Below are positions 18,957 through 26,784 of a stretch of DNA of 64,000 nucleotides, in pieces. The stretch is from Azohydromonas caseinilytica (GTDB lineage Bacteria > Pseudomonadota > Gammaproteobacteria > Burkholderiales > Burkholderiaceae_C): assembly GCF_012927045.1 (NCBI RefSeq), contig NZ_JABBFW010000001.1, positions 124,001 through 188,000 on the forward strand. Reading direction: 5' to 3'. Each line of letters starts with the position of its first letter. Within the stretch, counting starts at the first letter, position 1. A model generated the notes under the pieces. The model did no database searches. It was not told the origin of the DNA and saw nothing but the letters and a program-made list of their open reading frames with translations. A program made the translations under genes and the position numbers.

Positions 18957-19157
18957 TCAATGCAGCAGCGGACGCGGCGGATGCGGGTCCTGCGGCGGGG
19001 CGTCGGCCGGGTCGGGATCGTCGATCTCGCGCGGCGGCTCGTCGGGCTCGGGCATCTCGGCCGGCCGCGCCGGCCCGCGCGGCGGGGCCTCCGGGGGCGG
19101 CGTCACGGGCAGCTCACCCAGGCGCCAGGAGAACAGGGTGGATTCGACAGGCTTCAT
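18957..19157 (-). CDS. small proline-rich hypothetical protein
   Basis: This possible 66-residue protein starts MKPVESTLFSWRLGELPVTP and then runs into a Pro/Asp/Glu/Arg-rich disordered tail. The ATG at 19157 has GGAG 8 nt upstream on the minus strand, and the N-terminal ten residues are not low-complexity. That is the case for a real small gene. The same frame is open further upstream, but those codons look like non-coding DNA. Confidence 0.35.
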   Translation of the reverse strand: MKPVESTLFSWRLGELPVTPPPEAPPRGPARPAEMPEPDEPPREIDDPDPADAPPQDPHPPRPLLH

Positions 19158-19756
19158 GCGGTTGCGCTCCGGACAAGGCGGATGCGCGTCGCTGCAAGCC
19201 GCGCGCCCAACCGTCACCCTCCAGGGCCTTGTGCACGGCCGCAGCCGGTTCAGGCCTGCGCCCGTTGTGTTTGGTTGCACCAGCTTTGCCGACGCCGGCA
19301 AAAAGCGCCGGTAAGCCCCACTGCCTTCCTGGCAACCGGCTCCTCCATCCACCGCCCCGAAACCGCGCTCAAGCCTTGTCGCACAAGGGAGAAAGCGCCC
19401 AGGACACCCGGGAGCTTTGTCCTGGCACGGTCGATGCTTTATCTCCGCCAGCCCCGGGCGCAAACACCGTCGCTGCCAGTCTCCCTCCCCTCCTTCCCCA
19501 ATATGGCGGCTTCGGGCCCGGGGTCCTTTTCGGGACCCCCTCCTTCCTCTGCCCTGCTCCGCTGGGGCATGACGCGCCCTTCAGCCTTGCACGGCTGCCG
19601 CAGCACGGCTCACCGTGGCCTGCCCACGCGCGGCGTCGCGGGCTGAAACCACGACGGGCCCCGCGGCGGCGGACTGTTTCGCTCGGATGACCGATCAACC
19701 CGCCCCATGTCACTCATCGAGGCGGGTGCTGCTCCTGGGTCAACCATCCTGCGCGC
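19158..19756. other. 599-nt intergenic stretch without a convincing gene
   Basis: No ORF here has a plausible ribosome site or family resemblance. A perfect hairpin GGGGTCC-TTTTCG-GGACCCC lies at about 19519-19538 but has no T-tract. A weaker stem ACCCGCC/GGCGGGT (19698-19727) sits just past the flavodoxin-like gene and might end its transcript. The region is slightly less GC-rich than the flanks. Confidence 0.4.
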
Positions 19757-20827
19757 TCACTTCGGCCGGGGCCGTGGCAGGTTGGCACCGGGCTGCATCA
19801 GCCGCCCCGTGCGCAGCGCGGCCACGGCCTCGGCCAACGCCCGTGCCGCGTGGCGCACCTCTTCCTGCAGCGCCGAGTCCTCGTCCAGGCGGTCGTGGCT
19901 CTCGGCGTAGGACCCGTAGTAGCCGATGTAGCGGTCCAGCCGTGCCGTCGCGCCGGCCGGAATGAGGCCCATCCAGTCCAGCCAGTCGCACAGCGCGCGC
20001 CGCACGCCGTCCGTGCCGGCCACGTCGCCGTGCACCACCACGCCATAGGCGCGGCCGGCCAGGTGCTTGGGATAGGGCCAGCCCGCCAGTTCCAGCGCCT
20101 TGGCCTTGGCCGGGTCCTTGCCGCCGGTGCGGGTCGGGTCCGGGTTGCCGCCGTCGGCGCACACCAGGCGGTCGATCATCAGCTTCAGCGCGCTGGAGGC
20201 CTGCCACCAGTGCACCGGCGTGACGATCAGCACCCCATGCGCCGCCACCCAGCGCTCGTAGATCTCCGCCATCCAGTCGCCCACCTGCCCCAGCGCGTGG
20301 TTCGGGTAGCAGGAGCAGGGCCAGTGGCACAGCGGCATGGCGGTGGAGACGCAACCCTTGCAGGGGTGGATGTGGCGCCCCGGCTCGGAGCTCAGCAGGC
20401 TCAGGTCCAGCAGGTCGGGCTGCAGCCCGGCGCCGGCCAGCACCTCGCTGGCCAGCATCACCAGCCGGTGGCTCTTGGAACGCTCGCCCGGGCAGGTGCC
20501 GTCGTTGCGCGGTGAGCCGCACACCAGCAGCACGCGCGAGGGCGAGGCCGGGTCCTGCTGCCAGGCCTGCGCCGCCAGCAGCCGCTCGCGCGTGGCGCGC
20601 CATTCGTCCGACAGCGCGTAGCCGGGGTCGGCGTAGCCCGGCCCGGCCGGCGAGGTCCGCGGCGCCTTGCGCCCGTCCCGGTAGGCCTGCCACGCAATCT
20701 CTTCCAGCCGGGCAATGGCGGCGCCCTCGGCCTGGAAGGCCGGGTCGGCAAAGCTCAGCCTGAAGCGCTCGCCGAAGGCCGCGCGCTCCAGCGGCGGCGG
20801 CGTCTGACCCTTGCGCACGCCGCTCAT
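19757..20827 (-). CDS. flavodoxin-fold NAD(P)H-dependent oxidoreductase with an N-terminal extension and Cys cluster
   Basis: This 356-residue protein has an NADPH-dependent FMN reductase/flavodoxin-like domain beginning at about residue 97 with VLLVCGSPRNDGTCPGERSKS (FMN phosphate loop), and later VHWWQASSALKLMIDRLVCADGG. Between them lies a compact cysteine cluster, C-x2-C-x7-C-x3-C-x-C, in HPCKGCVSTAMPLCHWPCSC. The cluster suggests a metal or Fe-S site, as in iron-sulfur flavoproteins, although the spacing differs. The first 95 residues (SFADPAFQAEGAAIARLEEIAWQAYRDGRK) form an extra domain not found in small FMN reductases. The electron acceptor is unknown. Confidence 0.75.
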   Translation of the reverse strand: MSGVRKGQTPPPLERAAFGERFRLSFADPAFQAEGAAIARLEEIAWQAYRDGRKAPRTSPAGPGYADPGYALSDEWRATRERLLAAQAWQQDPASPSRVLLVCGSPRNDGTCPGERSKSHRLVMLASEVLAGAGLQPDLLDLSLLSSEPGRHIHPCKGCVSTAMPLCHWPCSCYPNHALGQVGDWMAEIYERWVAAHGVLIVTPVHWWQASSALKLMIDRLVCADGGNPDPTRTGGKDPAKAKALELAGWPYPKHLAGRAYGVVVHGDVAGTDGVRRALCDWLDWMGLIPAGATARLDRYIGYYGSYAESHDRLDEDSALQEEVRHAARALAEAVAALRTGRLMQPGANLPRPRPK

Positions 20828-20968
20828 GGCCGGGCACGCCTAAGGGCACAGGGGTCAACGGTCCTGCTCGGCATCAGGGGCACCTCCGGGGGACACCTGG
20901 GTCACCCCGGCGGCAAGGCCCATTCCCGGCGCCGAACCCGCGGCATGGGGCTTGCCGACGTCCCTGGC

Positions 20969-22996
20969 ATGGCAACCGGATTCCGCATCGGCCGTGCCGG
21001 CCGTTGGCTGCTGGGGGCGCTGGCGCTGCTGATCGTGGCGTTGGCGCTGTGCGAGGCCCTGGGCTGGCGCTTCCTGCGCGACCCCGTGCAAAGCCGGCTG
21101 GGCGCGGCGCTGCAGCGCGAGGTGGTGTGCGGCCCGACGTTCCGCGTGCACCTGCTGGGCTCGGTGCGCCTGCAGTGCAGCGAGCTGCGCCTGGGCACGC
21201 CCGAGGGGCAGCCGGTGCTGCGCGACGAGCAGGGCCAGCCGCGCCCGATGCTGCGCGCCACCGACGTCGGCGTCGCCGTGCCCTACGGCTCGCTGCTGGC
21301 GCTGCGCCGCGGCGAGGGGCTTGAGACCGTCGTGGTCAGCGCGCTGACCATGCAGCAGTTCGAGGCCAACCTGGCGCAGGCCAAGGACGGCCGCGCCAAC
21401 TGGAAGTTCGGCCCGCCCAAGCCGCCCAAACCCGAGGGCGAGGAGGAGCCGCTGCCGATTCCGCGCTTCGGCGAGCTGCAGGTGCGCGAGGGCCGGCTGC
21501 GCCTGGACGACGCGCTGCACGCCCTGCTCGTGGACGGCCGGCTCAGCACCAGCGAGGGCGAGGCCGGCGGCGCCAACGCCGGGCTGCGCGCCGAGGCCCA
21601 GGGCCGCTGGGAAGGAAAACCGCTGACGGCGCGGCTGGAGGCCGGCGGCGTGCTGCCGCTGGTGGGCGGCGGCGGACAGCTCGTGCCCATCAAGCTGCAC
21701 CTGGAGGCGGCGCAGACGCTGGTCGATCTGGAAGGCCGCGTCGCCGACGTGATGTCGCTGCGCGCGCTGGAGGGCCGCTTCCACGTCAAGGGCGCCTCGC
21801 TGGCCGGCGCCGGCGGCTTCCTGAGCCTGACGCTGCCCACCACCGGACCCTTCGAGATGTCCGGGAACATCAGCCGCAAGGACGAGCGCTGGCACGCGCT
21901 GGTGCAGTCCTTCACGGTGGGCAGCAGCCGCATGCGCGGCGAGTTCGATTTCGACCCCACGGTGAAGCCGCCGCGCCTGGCCGGCACCCTGGCCGGGCAG
22001 CGGCTGGCGCTGTCGGACCTGGCCCCGGCGTTTGGCGCAGCCGCCAAGGGCGCCGAAGGCGGGGAGAAGGCGGCAGCGAAGGACAAGCGCGGCCGCGTGC
22101 TGCCGCAGCAGGAGTTCGACCTGCCCAAGCTCGGCCTGATGCAGGCCGACGTGCGCGTGGACCTGGACAACGCCGACCTGGGCACGGGCGCGCTGGAGAA
22201 CTTCAAGCCGCTGCAGGGCCGCATCCTGCTCAAGGACCGCGTGCTGACGCTGCAGGACATGGTGGCGCGCACTGCCGGCGGCGAGCTGCGCGGCCAGATC
22301 GCGCTGGACAGCCGGCCGCGGCAGCCGCTGTGGCAGGCCAACCTGCGCTGGTCCGGCGTGCAGCTGGAGCGCTTCGTCAAGCCGCGCAACCCCACCGCCG
22401 ACAAGCCCGCGGGCGCGCCCGACCCCGGCTACATCAGCGGCGTGCTCGGCGGCCAGGCGCAGCTGCGCGGCGCGGGCCGCTCCACGGCGGCGATGCTGGG
22501 CTCGCTCGACGGCGGCATGGACCTGTGGGTGCGCAACGGCGCGCTGTCGCACCTGGTGATCGAGGCCGCCGGCCTGGACCTGGCGCAGGCGCTGGGCGTG
22601 GCGCTCCAGGGCGACCAGCGCCTGCCGCTGCACTGCGCCGTGGTGCGCATGCAGGTGCGCGACGGCCTGGTGCGCCCGGAAGTGGCGGTGTTCGACACCA
22701 GCGACACCACCATCCTGGCCAGCGGCGAGGTCTCGCTGGCGCAGGAGCGACTGGACCTGACCCTGGCGGCCCGGCCCAAGGACTTCTCGCCGCTGTCGCT
22801 GCGCTCGCCGGTGCACATCGAGGGCACCTTCGCGCAGCCCGAGCTGCGCCTGGAGAAAGGCAAGCTGGCCTTGAAGCTCGGCGCCGCCGCGGCGCTGGCC
22901 CTCGTCAACCCGCTGGCCGCCGTGCTGCCGCTGATGGACCCGGGCGACAAGGAAAACGCCGGCTGCCAGCAGACGCTGCAGAAGTTCAAGGGCTGA
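20969..22996 (+). CDS. AsmA family protein
   Basis: This protein of about 675 residues has one N-terminal membrane anchor (WLLGALALLIVALALCEALGW) followed by a long beta-rich periplasmic part. AsmA landmarks are LRDPVQSRLGAALQREV at the start and the C-terminal domain with GSLDGGMDLWVRNGALSHLVIEAAGLDLAQAL, then EVSLAQERLDLTLAARPKD. AsmA-like proteins are bridge-like lipid-transfer proteins or outer-membrane assembly factors at the cell envelope. ATG at 20969 is preferred to 20945 because the anchor starts there. It is divergent from the flavodoxin-like gene. Confidence 0.87.
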   Translation: MATGFRIGRAGRWLLGALALLIVALALCEALGWRFLRDPVQSRLGAALQREVVCGPTFRVHLLGSVRLQCSELRLGTPEGQPVLRDEQGQPRPMLRATDVGVAVPYGSLLALRRGEGLETVVVSALTMQQFEANLAQAKDGRANWKFGPPKPPKPEGEEEPLPIPRFGELQVREGRLRLDDALHALLVDGRLSTSEGEAGGANAGLRAEAQGRWEGKPLTARLEAGGVLPLVGGGGQLVPIKLHLEAAQTLVDLEGRVADVMSLRALEGRFHVKGASLAGAGGFLSLTLPTTGPFEMSGNISRKDERWHALVQSFTVGSSRMRGEFDFDPTVKPPRLAGTLAGQRLALSDLAPAFGAAAKGAEGGEKAAAKDKRGRVLPQQEFDLPKLGLMQADVRVDLDNADLGTGALENFKPLQGRILLKDRVLTLQDMVARTAGGELRGQIALDSRPRQPLWQANLRWSGVQLERFVKPRNPTADKPAGAPDPGYISGVLGGQAQLRGAGRSTAAMLGSLDGGMDLWVRNGALSHLVIEAAGLDLAQALGVALQGDQRLPLHCAVVRMQVRDGLVRPEVAVFDTSDTTILASGEVSLAQERLDLTLAARPKDFSPLSLRSPVHIEGTFAQPELRLEKGKLALKLGAAAALALVNPLAAVLPLMDPGDKENAGCQQTLQKFKG

Positions 22997-23224
22997 GCAT
23001 CGAGGCGACTCGCGCACGGATTGTCCCTGCCGCGGCCTCGTCCCCACACCGCCCTGCCCCGCCGCGGCGCAGCCGGTTGCGCCCGCCACCACCGCGTCGC
23101 TCCCACGCCACACCCCCCCGGGAACAGGCCTTGCCCAAAACCAGGACTGACGCCTTCCCGCCCGGGTTGACCGGCAGGGAAACCGCGACGTCGGTAGCGA
23201 AGAGCAACCATGAAAGGACCACAC

Positions 23225-26200
23225 ATGAGCCAGCACGACCAATCCGGCCGCCACGAGTCCCGCAGCGACGACGGCCGGTCGGGTCAGGGCCGCCAGCAGC
23301 AGGAGCAGGGCGGCTACAGCGCGGGCCAGCGCAGCGAGGCCGGCACCACCTACGGCGACTACCGTGGCGGCCGCCAGCAAAGCGCCCAGGACATGGTGAG
23401 CGGCGCCTACGGCCGCGGCATGGGCAACGACGCCAATTACGGCGGCTCGCAGAGCGGCCAGTGGACCAGCGGCCACGACTCCAGCGCGCAGCAGCACGCC
23501 CAGGACTGGGGCGGCGGCACGCACGAGCAGGGCAGCCCCTTCGGCGGCCTGGGCCAGATGGGCCGCACCGACCAGGGCAGCCAGCAGGGCAGCAGCCGCG
23601 GCCAGCACACCAGCAGCGGCACCACGGCCAGCTCGCAGTACCAGCAGGGCGGCATGCCCGGCCGCCAGCAGGGCTCCTCCGGCACGGACTACGGCACGCA
23701 CAGCCTGCACGGCGGCCATGAGGGCAGCTACCAAGGCAGCTACCAGGGCCAGGGCCAGCATGCGCAGTCCGGCAGCCTGCCCGGCCAGCAGGACGGCGGC
23801 AGCTGGGGCACCCAAAGCCGCGGCCACCAGGGCACCGACTACGGCTCGCACACCAACCAGGGCGGCCACCAGGGCAGCTACCAAGGCAGCTACCAGGGCA
23901 ATCAGCAGAGCCAGTCGGGCCAGCAGGGCCAGCAGCGCGACTGGGGCCAGCAAGGCGGCCAGCACAACCTCTCCAGCAGCAGCTCCTACGGCCAGCAGCA
24001 GGGCGGCCCATGGGGCCGCGACGGCGGGCAGCACAGCCAGTCCGGCGGCTACGGCGGCCAGCAAGGCAGCAGCGGCTGGAACCAGCAGGGCAGCCAGCAC
24101 AGCCAGTCCGCCTATGCCGGCCACCAGCAGTACGGCGGCGGCAACCAGGGCGGCTACGCCGACGACATGCGCGGCGGCATGGGCAACAGCGGCTATGGCG
24201 CGCAAGGCGGCTACGGCGGCTACCAGGGCGGGCAGCACAGCCAGTCCGGCGGCGGCTACCACCACACCCAGGCCGGCGGCTTCGAGCAGGCCGGCGGCGG
24301 CTCCGGGCAGGGCCAGCACAGCCAGTCCGGCGGCGGCTGGGGCGGCGGCCAGCAGGCCACCAGCTTCACCGGCGGCCAGAGCGGTTCGATGAGCGGCGCC
24401 TACGGCGGCCAGCAGGCCGGCCAGTGGGGCAGCCAGCACAGCGGCATGGGCGGCGGCATGGGCTCCGACTACGCCGGCCAGGGCGGACAAGGCGGCAGCC
24501 GCCAGGGCGGCATGCAGGCCGCGATCCTGGGCGGCGGCGGCCAGCAAGGCGGCTACGGCGACGACATGCGCAGCGGCACCCACCACAGCGGCTACGGCAG
24601 CGGCTTGCAGGGCAGCACCTACGGCCCCGGCCGGGACGAGAACCGCAGCGGCGGCCAGCAGCACCTGAGCAACTACGCCGGTGGCGAGCAGTACGGCGGC
24701 CAGCACCAGGGCGGCACCTGGGGCGGCGGCCAGCAGGGCCACACCCAGTCCGGCGGTTACGGCGGGCAGCACACGCAGTCGGGCAGCGGCTACGGCAGCC
24801 AGCAGGGCAGCGGCAGCTGGGGCTCGCAGGGCGGGCAGCACAGCCAGTCGTCCGGTGGCGGCTATGGCGGCCAGGGCATGGGCGGCACCTACGGCGGCCC
24901 GCAGGGCGACAGTTCCCGGGGCAGCCAGGGCGGCTACGGCGGCAGCCAGCACAGCCAATCCGGCGGCATGGGCGGCCAGCAAGGCGGCTATGGCGACGAC
25001 ATGCGTGGCAGCCAGGGCTTCAGCGGCCAGCAAGGTGGCCTGGGCACCGTCTACGGCAGCCAGCAAAGCCAGTCGGGTGGCTACGGCGGCCAGCAAGGCG
25101 GCGGCAGCTGGGGCCAGCAAGGCGGACAGCACAGCCAGTCGGGGCAATGGGGGGGCAGTGGTCAGCAAGGCGGCAGCTCGTGGGGCGGCCAAGGCGGCTA
25201 CGGCGGTGGGCAGCACAGCCAGTCCAGCGGCGGCTATGGCAGCCAGCAAGGCGGCCAGCAGTCCGGCCAATGGGGCAGCGGCCAGCACAGCCAGTCCGGC
25301 GGCTACGGCGGCGGCCAGCAGGGCGGCCCCTCGCAGAGCATGTACGGCGGCGGCAGCCACCAGGGCGGGCAGCAGAGCCAGTTCAGCAGCGGCGGCATGC
25401 AGCATGGCGGCAGCCAGGGCTCCTGGGGCTCGCAGGGCGGCTCGCAGGGCTTCGAGGGCTCGCAGGGCCGCGGCTACGGCGGCCAGCAGGGCGGCAGCTG
25501 GGGCCAGCAGGGTTCCCACGGCTCGCAGGGCTCGCATGAGGGCGAGCACTTCGACCCGGAATACCAGCAGTGGCGCGCCGACCAGATGCGCAGCCTCGAC
25601 GACGACTACCGCAGCTGGCGCCAGGACCGCTACAAGCGCTTCAGCGACGAGTTCAGCCAGTGGCGCAGCAGCCGCAGCGGTCAGGGTGGCAGCACCTCGG
25701 GCAGCAGCGCCAGCGGCGGCGGCCTGGGCGGTGCCTCCAGCGGCCTGGGCTCCGAGCGCTTCGGCAGCAGCAGCACGCCCGGCACCATGGGTTCGCAGTC
25801 CGGCGCCTCGGGCGGCGAGGCCAGCGCCTCCTCCGTCGGCAGCCAGGGCATGAGCCAGAGCAGCGCCGGCCTCGGGGCCAGCCTGTCCTCGCTGGACAGC
25901 CGCTCGGGCAGCTCGCCCTTGAGCATGGGCAATGACGGCGACCGCGCGCTGGGCAGCAGCGGCACTTCGGGCGGCAGCGGCCTGTCCGCCGGCAGCCTGG
26001 GCTCAGGCGGCGGCACCGCGGCCGGCGGCTCGGGCAGCAGCGCCATCGGCGGCAGCGGCGCCAGCGGCGCGGGCCTGGGCGGCAGCGGCTCCTCGCTGAC
26101 CGCGGGCGGCGGCAGCACCGGCGCGGGCATGGGCAGCAGCCTGTCCACCGCCGAGAGCAGCGGCGGGTCGACCAAGTCCTCCAGCAGCACCGGCAGCAGC

Positions 26201-26647
26201 GGCGTCACCTCGGGCACCAGCACCGGCGGCGCGTCCTCGGCGGCCGGGCTGAGCACCTCGGGCAGCAGCGGCAGCGGCAACAGCGGCGTGATGTCGGGCA
26301 GCGGTAGCACCGGCGGGCTGGGCTCCAGCGGCAGCCTGGGCTCGGGCAGCGGCGGCCACGCCGGCTCCGGCGGCAGCACCTCGGGCAGCGGCCTGGGCGG
26401 CTCTTCCGGCAGCGCAGGCAGCGGCAGCGGCGGCACGGCCTCGCTGTCCAGCGGCCAGAGCAGCAACAGCGCCTCCAGCGGCGGCGGCAAGGCCGCGGGC
26501 CTGCCCGGCGGCGCCACGGGCAGCACGGCTTCGGCCAGCGGCTCCGGCAGCAGCAGCGGCAGCTCGGCCACCTCGATCGGCTCCTCCGGCTCCAGCCCGG
26601 GTGCCTCGGGTTCCTCCGGTGCCACCGGCGGCGGCTCGAAGAGCTAA
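23225..26647 (+). CDS. giant Gly/Gln/Ser/Tyr low-complexity (FET/prion-like) protein with a central Tyr/Trp-Arg repeat
   Basis: This 1140-residue protein has no signal peptide, no cysteine and almost no lysine. Residues 1 to about 772 are a low-complexity domain of GGYGGQQG, SQHSQSGG and GGSWGQQG units. QHSQS occurs nine times, DDMR three times after Y-A/G, and Tyr, Trp and Arg are spread among Gly/Gln/Ser spacers. Residues 775 to about 815 hold three 15-residue repeats of the pattern [F/L]-[D/S]-x-[E/D]-[Y/F]-x-x-W-R, probably helical. The last 325 residues are a Ser/Gly/Thr-rich tail. The start at 23225 is fixed by AAGGA 7 nt upstream. The composition recalls eukaryotic FUS/TAF15 domains. 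A role in condensates, cell-surface matrix or stress protection is inference only. Confidence 0.85.
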   Translation: MSQHDQSGRHESRSDDGRSGQGRQQQEQGGYSAGQRSEAGTTYGDYRGGRQQSAQDMVSGAYGRGMGNDANYGGSQSGQWTSGHDSSAQQHAQDWGGGTHEQGSPFGGLGQMGRTDQGSQQGSSRGQHTSSGTTASSQYQQGGMPGRQQGSSGTDYGTHSLHGGHEGSYQGSYQGQGQHAQSGSLPGQQDGGSWGTQSRGHQGTDYGSHTNQGGHQGSYQGSYQGNQQSQSGQQGQQRDWGQQGGQHNLSSSSSYGQQQGGPWGRDGGQHSQSGGYGGQQGSSGWNQQGSQHSQSAYAGHQQYGGGNQGGYADDMRGGMGNSGYGAQGGYGGYQGGQHSQSGGGYHHTQAGGFEQAGGGSGQGQHSQSGGGWGGGQQATSFTGGQSGSMSGAYGGQQAGQWGSQHSGMGGGMGSDYAGQGGQGGSRQGGMQAAILGGGGQQGGYGDDMRSGTHHSGYGSGLQGSTYGPGRDENRSGGQQHLSNYAGGEQYGGQHQGGTWGGGQQGHTQSGGYGGQHTQSGSGYGSQQGSGSWGSQGGQHSQSSGGGYGGQGMGGTYGGPQGDSSRGSQGGYGGSQHSQSGGMGGQQGGYGDDMRGSQGFSGQQGGLGTVYGSQQSQSGGYGGQQGGGSWGQQGGQHSQSGQWGGSGQQGGSSWGGQGGYGGGQHSQSSGGYGSQQGGQQSGQWGSGQHSQSGGYGGGQQGGPSQSMYGGGSHQGGQQSQFSSGGMQHGGSQGSWGSQGGSQGFEGSQGRGYGGQQGGSWGQQGSHGSQGSHEGEHFDPEYQQWRADQMRSLDDDYRSWRQDRYKRFSDEFSQWRSSRSGQGGSTSGSSASGGGLGGASSGLGSERFGSSSTPGTMGSQSGASGGEASASSVGSQGMSQSSAGLGASLSSLDSRSGSSPLSMGNDGDRALGSSGTSGGSGLSAGSLGSGGGTAAGGSGSSAIGGSGASGAGLGGSGSSLTAGGGSTGAGMGSSLSTAESSGGSTKSSSSTGSSGVTSGTSTGGASSAAGLSTSGSSGSGNSGVMSGSGSTGGLGSSGSLGSGSGGHAGSGGSTSGSGLGGSSGSAGSGSGGTASLSSGQSSNSASSGGGKAAGLPGGATGSTASASGSGSSSGSSATSIGSSGSSPGASGSSGATGGGSKS
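23681..23904 (+). repeat. 150-nt-spaced direct duplication inside the low-complexity gene
   Basis: Two segments beginning at 23681 and 23831 encode GTDYGTH..GGHEGSYQGSYQG and GTDYGSH..GGHQGSYQGSYQG respectively. They are spaced exactly 150 nt (50 codons) apart. This marks growth of the gene by in-frame tandem duplication. Confidence 0.7.
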
Positions 26648-26688
26648 GGTGAGAGCGGCGCGCCCGCAAGGCGCCGCTTGAGCGAAGC

Positions 26689-26720
26689 AGGCGCCCCACC
26701 CGGGGCGCCTTTTCTTTTTC
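26689..26720 (+). terminator. terminator after the low-complexity protein gene
   Basis: AGGCGCCCC-ACC-CGGGGCGCCT followed by TTTCTTTTTC is a strong intrinsic terminator about 45 nt after the stop codon. Confidence 0.9.
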
Positions 26721-26784
26721 GACGAACCCGCCGCGCGCGCGGCGCTCCAAGCTTCACATCGCGCATCACCAGTCAGGGAGTGTC

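Noticed and set aside
19500..19545. Hairpin GGGGTCC..GGACCCC as a terminator or riboswitch
   Set aside because: It has no T-tract, it is far from any stop codon, and no conserved riboswitch core is visible.
23684..25500. CRISPR-like appearance of regularly recurring short repeats
   Set aside because: The repeats are in-frame codons of a Gly/Gln/Ser protein with variable spacing. They have no palindromic repeat unit, no unique spacers and no cas genes.
20855..25549. A 1564-codon open frame on the minus strand, very Ala/Leu-rich, across AsmA and the low-complexity gene
   Set aside because: It is the reverse complement of GGC/CAG/AGC-rich repeats, which contain no stop codons in that frame. 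It has no start region or fold, and both plus-strand genes underneath have clear evidence.
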